From contig CABUNB010000023.1 of NCBI GenBank assembly GCA_902492755.1, forward strand, positions 1 through 37,657: DNA of 37,657 nt, given 5' to 3'. Under the pieces are notes generated by a model. That model was not told the origin of the DNA. It did not search any database and saw only the letters and a list, made by a program, of their open reading frames with translations. Below, one piece after another: positions 32,077 through 37,657 of the stretch. A program made the position numbers and the translations under genes. The DNA comes from an uncultured Collinsella sp. (GTDB lineage: Bacteria > Actinomycetota > Coriobacteriia > Coriobacteriales > Coriobacteriaceae). How positions within the stretch are numbered: the stretch's first letter is position 1; each line of letters begins with the position of its first letter.

Positions 32077-33009
32077 ATGGCTCGTCGTACACCTTCTCAA
32101 CTTAATATGCTGCTCGCTGTCGATAAGCCGGTGGGCTGCACGTCCCACGATGTGGTTTCGCAATGTCGGCGCGCCCTCCATGAGCGACGCGTCGGCCATG
32201 CCGGCACGCTCGACCCCATGGCATCGGGTGTCATGGTGGTGGGCGTGGGTCAGGCCACCCGTCTGCTGGGCATGCTCACGCTCGATACCAAAAGCTACGT
32301 CGCCGACATCTCGTTTGGCGCCGAGACCAATACCGATGATGCGGAGGGCGAGGCGGTCCGCACGGTGGCTGTTGCCAACGAGCTCCGCGATCCTGCCTAT
32401 GCCCGTGAGCGCTTGGCCGCCATGCTGGGTCCGCAGATGCAGGTGCCGCCGGCGTTTTCGGCTATCTCGGTCAATGGCGTTCGCGCCTACAAGTCTGCTC
32501 GCGAGGGCAATGCGGTGGACCTACCTCCGCGCCCTGTCGAGGTCTATGCCACCGACCTGATCGCCGTAGGCGGCGAAGGTGATACGTGTGTGTGGACCGT
32601 GGCGTTCTCGGTGAGCAAGGGCACCTATATCCGTGCGCTCGCTCGCGACTTGGGCCGCGCCTGTGAGAGCGCCGCGCACATTTCCGCGCTGCGCCGCACC
32701 GCTTCCGGCGTTGTTTCCATTGGCGCTTGTCATGCGGTCGAGGAGCTTTCTCCCGAGTCCGCCGCTGGCTTTGCCCTGGAGCCCATTGCGGCCCTGGGCG
32801 CCACGCGTGTTGACTTGCCGGGCAATCTTGCCGACGACCTGCTCTGCGGCCGACGCATTCCCGTTGAGCGTGCGCTTGCTGATTTTGATGCCTCGAAGGC
32901 GCCGTTTGCGTTGGTGCTCGATGGGGGACTCAAGGCGCTCGCCCGCATCGAGGGTGGCCGCTTTGTCATGGAACACGTGTTTCCGCAGGCAATCGGCGGT
33001 GTTCGATGA
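32077..33009 (+). CDS. truB: tRNA pseudouridine-55 synthase
   Basis: A 310-residue enzyme making pseudouridine 55 in the T-loop of tRNAs. GHAGTLDPMASG carries the catalytic Asp46. Further family motifs are VPPAFSAISVNGVRAY and KGTYIRALARDLG. The C-terminal domain (about 240-310) is short. The ribosome binding site is weak (GGATGG). The stop overlaps the ribF start (ATGA). Confidence 0.94.
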   Translation: MARRTPSQLNMLLAVDKPVGCTSHDVVSQCRRALHERRVGHAGTLDPMASGVMVVGVGQATRLLGMLTLDTKSYVADISFGAETNTDDAEGEAVRTVAVANELRDPAYARERLAAMLGPQMQVPPAFSAISVNGVRAYKSAREGNAVDLPPRPVEVYATDLIAVGGEGDTCVWTVAFSVSKGTYIRALARDLGRACESAAHISALRRTASGVVSIGACHAVEELSPESAAGFALEPIAALGATRVDLPGNLADDLLCGRRIPVERALADFDASKAPFALVLDGGLKALARIEGGRFVMEHVFPQAIGGVR

Positions 33010-34013
33010 TGCTGGCCGCTCGCGAGCTCGCGCGTATCTTTTTCGCGGGCGAGTCGGAAGAGGCCTGCATCGTTACTGCCGATGCGTTTGATGAGTGCGA
33101 GCACTTGGGTGCCGCATCGATTGCCATCGGCGTGTTCGACGGCGTTCACCGTGGACACCAGGAGCTCATTGCGGCGCTTGTTGGCGATGCCCATGCCCAT
33201 GACTGCAAGGCAATCGTGGTCACTTTCGATCCCGATCCGGACGTTGTGGTGAGCCCTTCGCCCGCTCAAAAATTGATGACGACGGCCGACCGTCTACATG
33301 CCTTGGCCCAGACCGGGGTCGATGCAGTGGTGGCCGTTCCCTTTACGCCTGAGATTGCGGCACTCGACCATGTCGGTTTTCTCGCACTGCTGTCACGCGT
33401 GGTCGACATTCGTTCGATTCGCGTTGGCAGCGACTTTAGGCTGGGTCGTGGCGGTGCTTCTGGTGTTGCCGAGATGCGCGCCTGGGGTTCCGAGCGCGGC
33501 GTTGACGTGTATGGTCACGACCTGCTTTGTGAGGGCGGTGAGGCCATTTGCGCCACCCGCATCCGTCAGGAGCTGGGACAGGGCCATGTGGAGCTTGCTG
33601 CTGAGTTGCTCGGCCGCCCGTATATGGTGCGTGGCGGTGTTATTCGCGGCCGTCACGAGGGTTCTGACATGGGCTTTCCCACGGCAAACCTGCAGGTTCC
33701 CGACGGCATTCAGGTGCCTGCCGATGGTGTGTATGAGGGCCTGGTGCTCGTCGATGACACCGTATGGCCTGCTGCCGTTAACGTCGGCCTGCCGCCGACG
33801 TATGCCGACGATGCCGCTTCGGCGCATCTCGAGGCCAACTTGATCGGGTATGCGGGCGACCTGTACGGCGCCTCCGTTTCGCTGGCGTTTACACGCTGGC
33901 TGCGTCCGTCGCGTGTGTTCGATTCGTTGGATGAGTTAATCGCGACCGTCGAGGGTAATATCGAGGACATTCGTTACAACTTGGGTGAGCAGGGGGTGAG
34001 CATCCGTGATTAG
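33006..34013 (+). CDS. ribF: Bifunctional riboflavin kinase / FAD synthetase
   Basis: A 335-residue two-domain enzyme converting riboflavin to FMN and then FAD. The nucleotidyltransferase domain has GVFDGVHRGHQELI with its HRGH (family HxGH) motif, here at about 42-55. Later come VGSDFRLGRGG and CATRIRQ, which plays the ISSTxIR role. The kinase domain begins near 205 with SDMGFPTANL, the usual G-x-PTAN loop. The N-terminus is about 25 residues longer than common. It overlaps truB by 4 bp and dnaG by 8 bp. Confidence 0.94.
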   Translation: MMLAARELARIFFAGESEEACIVTADAFDECEHLGAASIAIGVFDGVHRGHQELIAALVGDAHAHDCKAIVVTFDPDPDVVVSPSPAQKLMTTADRLHALAQTGVDAVVAVPFTPEIAALDHVGFLALLSRVVDIRSIRVGSDFRLGRGGASGVAEMRAWGSERGVDVYGHDLLCEGGEAICATRIRQELGQGHVELAAELLGRPYMVRGGVIRGRHEGSDMGFPTANLQVPDGIQVPADGVYEGLVLVDDTVWPAAVNVGLPPTYADDAASAHLEANLIGYAGDLYGASVSLAFTRWLRPSRVFDSLDELIATVEGNIEDIRYNLGEQGVSIRD

Positions 34014-36114
34014 CGATGAGGAAAAAGACCAGGTACGCGCTGCGTCTGACCTGGTTGCCATCGTGCAGGAAACGGTTGAGCTCAAGCCCCGCGGCCATGA
34101 GTTTTGGGGTTGCTGCCCCTTCCATGGCGAAAAGACGCCGTCCTTCCACATTATCCCCGCCACGCAGGTCTGGCACTGCTTTGGCTGCGGCGAAGGCGGC
34201 GACGTCTTCACTTATATCATGAAGCGCGAGAACCTGAGCTTTCCCGAGTCAATCCGTTATTTGGCCGATCGCGCGGGTATTGAGTTGCACGACACTGGAG
34301 ATCGCCGTGAGCGCGGTACCAAGCGTGCCCGCATCTACGATCTGTGCGCCGAGACCGCCCAGTTCTACCACACCATGCTTATGCGCGGTAAGGATGGCCG
34401 TCCACGCGAGTACTTTGCCAGCCGCGGCATGGGTGGCGACGTCTGCCGCCGCTACTGCCTGGGTTTTGCACCGGGCCGTAACGCGCTGGTGTCGCACCTG
34501 TCCCAGGCGGGTTTTACCCCGCAGGAGATGATCGACGCCAACGTTGCCGTGAGCCGCGGGCGCGGGCAGCTTGCCGACCGCTTCTACGACCGCGTAATGT
34601 TTCCCATCTTTGACGAACAGGGTCACAACATTGCCTTTGGTGGTCGCATCATGGGTGACGGCCAGCCCAAGTACCTCAATACCGCTGAGACGAGCGTGTT
34701 CCATAAAAAGCGAAACCTCTACGGCTTTAATTGGGCCAAGGAGTTTATCGTCGCGCAGGATACGGCCATCGTGGTGGAGGGCTATACCGACTGCATCGCC
34801 TGCTGGGAGGCGGGGATTAAAAACGTTGTCGCTACGCTGGGCACCGCACTCACGGAGCATCACGTCAAGACGCTCACCCGCTTTGCCAAGCGCATCGTCT
34901 ATATGTTTGACGGAGACGCCGCGGGCCAGAAGGCCGCCCGTCGCGCGATTCAGTTTATTGAGCAGGATTCGATGGACCTGCGCTGCGTGGTGCTGCCCGA
35001 CGGCAACGATCCCATGGAGTTCATCACGGCGCACGGCGGAGAGGAGCTGCAGAAACGCATTGACGCCGCCGAGCCGCTCATGGACTTCGTGTACCGTTCG
35101 CTGCAGGAGTCGAGCGACATCACCACGCCGGGCGGTCGCGCCAAGGCGCTGGAGGATGCGCTGACGCTCATCTATCCGCTGCGCGATAGCTACATGATCG
35201 ACACGTACTTTATCCAGATTGCCGACCTGCTTGGCTTGGATCTGGAGACAGTGCGTGCGAGTTCGGGCCGTGTGTTTCGCGATGTCGCCAAGCGCGAGGA
35301 TGCGGAACGACGTCGTGAGCAGAACTATGAACGCCAGCGGGCGCAACTCGAGCGCTCTGGTAGCGCGGGCGGTCGGACGTCTGGTTCGCAGGGGGCATCT
35401 CGCGGTGCTTGGGCATCGGGCGCGACGCCGCCGGTGTCCGTGCCGGTCGAAGAAGAGCCGTACGACTATGTCCCGCTCGATGCCTACGGTGCCGCGCCCG
35501 TGGAGGTCGTCGACGATCTTCCGCCGATCGACGTGCCTGATGGTATGGGTGCTGTGCCTGTGGCTGACGGTTCGGGCGCACCGGCTGCGGCGGCGCCGAT
35601 GGTTCTTACTGATCTTGAGCGCAAATCCCTGGCAGGGGAGCGCGAGCTGCTGACGATGCTCACCAGCTACCCCGACCTGTTCCGCACGTATGCCGATCGC
35701 ATCTGCTCCATCGAGTGGGTTGACCCACGTCACGAGTCCATTGCGTGGGCCGTGCTGGCAACGCCGCCGGGTACCGACCCTGCGGCTTGCATGGATGCGG
35801 CGCGTTCGGTGTGCCCCGAGGCGGCAACGCTTGTGAGTGCAGGGCGCATCTCGGCGACGAGTAAGCACCCTACCGAGACGAACATCGTCTTTATGCTCGA
35901 TACGCTCGAGCTCTACACCATCAAGCGTCGCATGCGCTCCGCACAGGCCAAGTTGCGCCAGGACCGTTCGCTCGATGACGAGGCTCGTCGCGCGCTGACG
36001 GTGCAGGCAGCGCAGGATTCGCAGCGTCAGCGCGAGCTGCAAAAGTCGATTGGCGGCGTGGCCGACCCGTTCCGTTTGATCGGTTTGGAGACTGCCGGCG
36101 CCGATCAGGCCTAG
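34006..36114 (+). CDS. dnaG: DNA primase
   Basis: A 702-residue primase from GTG 34006. The CHC2 zinc-binding domain has C37-x2-H40-x17-C58-x2-C61. The TOPRIM catalytic core shows E258 in VVEGYTDC and D302/D304 in FDGDAAG. A low-complexity Ser/Gly/Pro/Asp linker (about 440-530) precedes the helical C-terminal domain that contacts the DnaB helicase. It is somewhat longer than the ~600-residue average because of this linker. It precedes rpoD, the classic macromolecular-synthesis pairing. Confidence 0.96.
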   Translation: MISDEEKDQVRAASDLVAIVQETVELKPRGHEFWGCCPFHGEKTPSFHIIPATQVWHCFGCGEGGDVFTYIMKRENLSFPESIRYLADRAGIELHDTGDRRERGTKRARIYDLCAETAQFYHTMLMRGKDGRPREYFASRGMGGDVCRRYCLGFAPGRNALVSHLSQAGFTPQEMIDANVAVSRGRGQLADRFYDRVMFPIFDEQGHNIAFGGRIMGDGQPKYLNTAETSVFHKKRNLYGFNWAKEFIVAQDTAIVVEGYTDCIACWEAGIKNVVATLGTALTEHHVKTLTRFAKRIVYMFDGDAAGQKAARRAIQFIEQDSMDLRCVVLPDGNDPMEFITAHGGEELQKRIDAAEPLMDFVYRSLQESSDITTPGGRAKALEDALTLIYPLRDSYMIDTYFIQIADLLGLDLETVRASSGRVFRDVAKREDAERRREQNYERQRAQLERSGSAGGRTSGSQGASRGAWASGATPPVSVPVEEEPYDYVPLDAYGAAPVEVVDDLPPIDVPDGMGAVPVADGSGAPAAAAPMVLTDLERKSLAGERELLTMLTSYPDLFRTYADRICSIEWVDPRHESIAWAVLATPPGTDPAACMDAARSVCPEAATLVSAGRISATSKHPTETNIVFMLDTLELYTIKRRMRSAQAKLRQDRSLDDEARRALTVQAAQDSQRQRELQKSIGGVADPFRLIGLETAGADQA

Positions 36115-36224
36115 ATGTTGTGGTCAACCAGCGTATTCTCGCCTATATCCAGCGCTCTTTTTGGGTATAGACGTGTACGTGTGTGCTAAAGTAATGAGTC
36201 CTGTGGACTATGAAGGGAGAATCT

Positions 36225-37568
<1,344 letters not shown>

Positions 37569-37570
37569 TA

Positions 37571-37610
37571 GTTACGGCGTTTTACCAAACGCCGTAACTG
37601 GCCGACGCTG
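37571..37610 (+). repeat. Hairpin element with CGACGCTG tail, after rpoD
   Basis: GTTACGGCGTTT, loop TACC, AAACGCCGTAAC form a perfect 12-bp stem two bases after the rpoD stop. CCGACGCTGCGCG follows. The core CGGCGTT...AACGCCG and the CGACGCTGC tail match the element after the pel operon at 19813-19850. A T-run is absent. Confidence 0.65.
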
Positions 37611-37657
37611 CGCGGGCCGCATTTGGACAATCTGACGTTCAACTTCAAGGGCGCGAC

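Overview
The window looks like chromosome from a high-GC Coriobacteriia actinobacterium, most likely Collinsella. This is inferred from gene order and protein character: rimP-nusA-infB-rbfA-DHH-truB-ribF-dnaG-rpoD on one strand, a Gram-positive-type Pel polysaccharide operon, and a surface protein with transglutaminase and ricin-type repeats. No rRNA or tRNA gene is visible to confirm the genus.

Region 1 (1-6900) is accessory. A secreted transglutaminase-like protein on the minus strand runs off the left edge and ends in two identical 129-residue ricin-type repeats. Upstream of it is a two-gene AAA-ATPase/RloB (AbiL-like) phage-defence cassette of visibly lower GC. The cassette lies between two 242-bp direct repeats carrying the 5' end and leader of the surface-protein gene; the right-hand copy is a truncated gene fragment. 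An unrecognised membrane protein (5297-6706) and a possible short promoter/terminator unit follow. A single-ORF IS3-family element (about 6925-8561) closes the region.

Region 2 (8648-19850) is one tightly coupled operon for a Pel-like exopolysaccharide. It encodes PelD (degenerate epimerase domain, membrane helices, GAF, and a c-di-GMP-binding degenerate GGDEF), PelE, a DUF2194 deacetylase in the PelA position, the PelF glycosyltransferase and the PelG transporter. A CotH-fold lipoprotein, a VTC-domain protein and a DUF4956 membrane protein follow. Neighbouring genes overlap or are separated by three bases, so the last three probably work with the Pel machinery.

Region 3 (19900-25860) holds a degenerate PLP-fold protein that seems to lack its lysine, a convergent LysR/ModE-type HTH protein, an IMP dehydrogenase of the trichomonad-like type, and leuS. 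A striking 119-bp nested inverted repeat sits just upstream of leuS.

Region 4 (25940-37657) is the translation/replication housekeeping run. A near-consensus promoter precedes a strong intrinsic terminator inside the rimP leader, which suggests attenuation. The genes then follow closely: rimP, nusA (with a C-terminal Cys3His tail), infB, rbfA, an NrnA-like DHH phosphoesterase, truB, ribF, dnaG and rpoD. A hairpin element after rpoD resembles the one after the pel operon.
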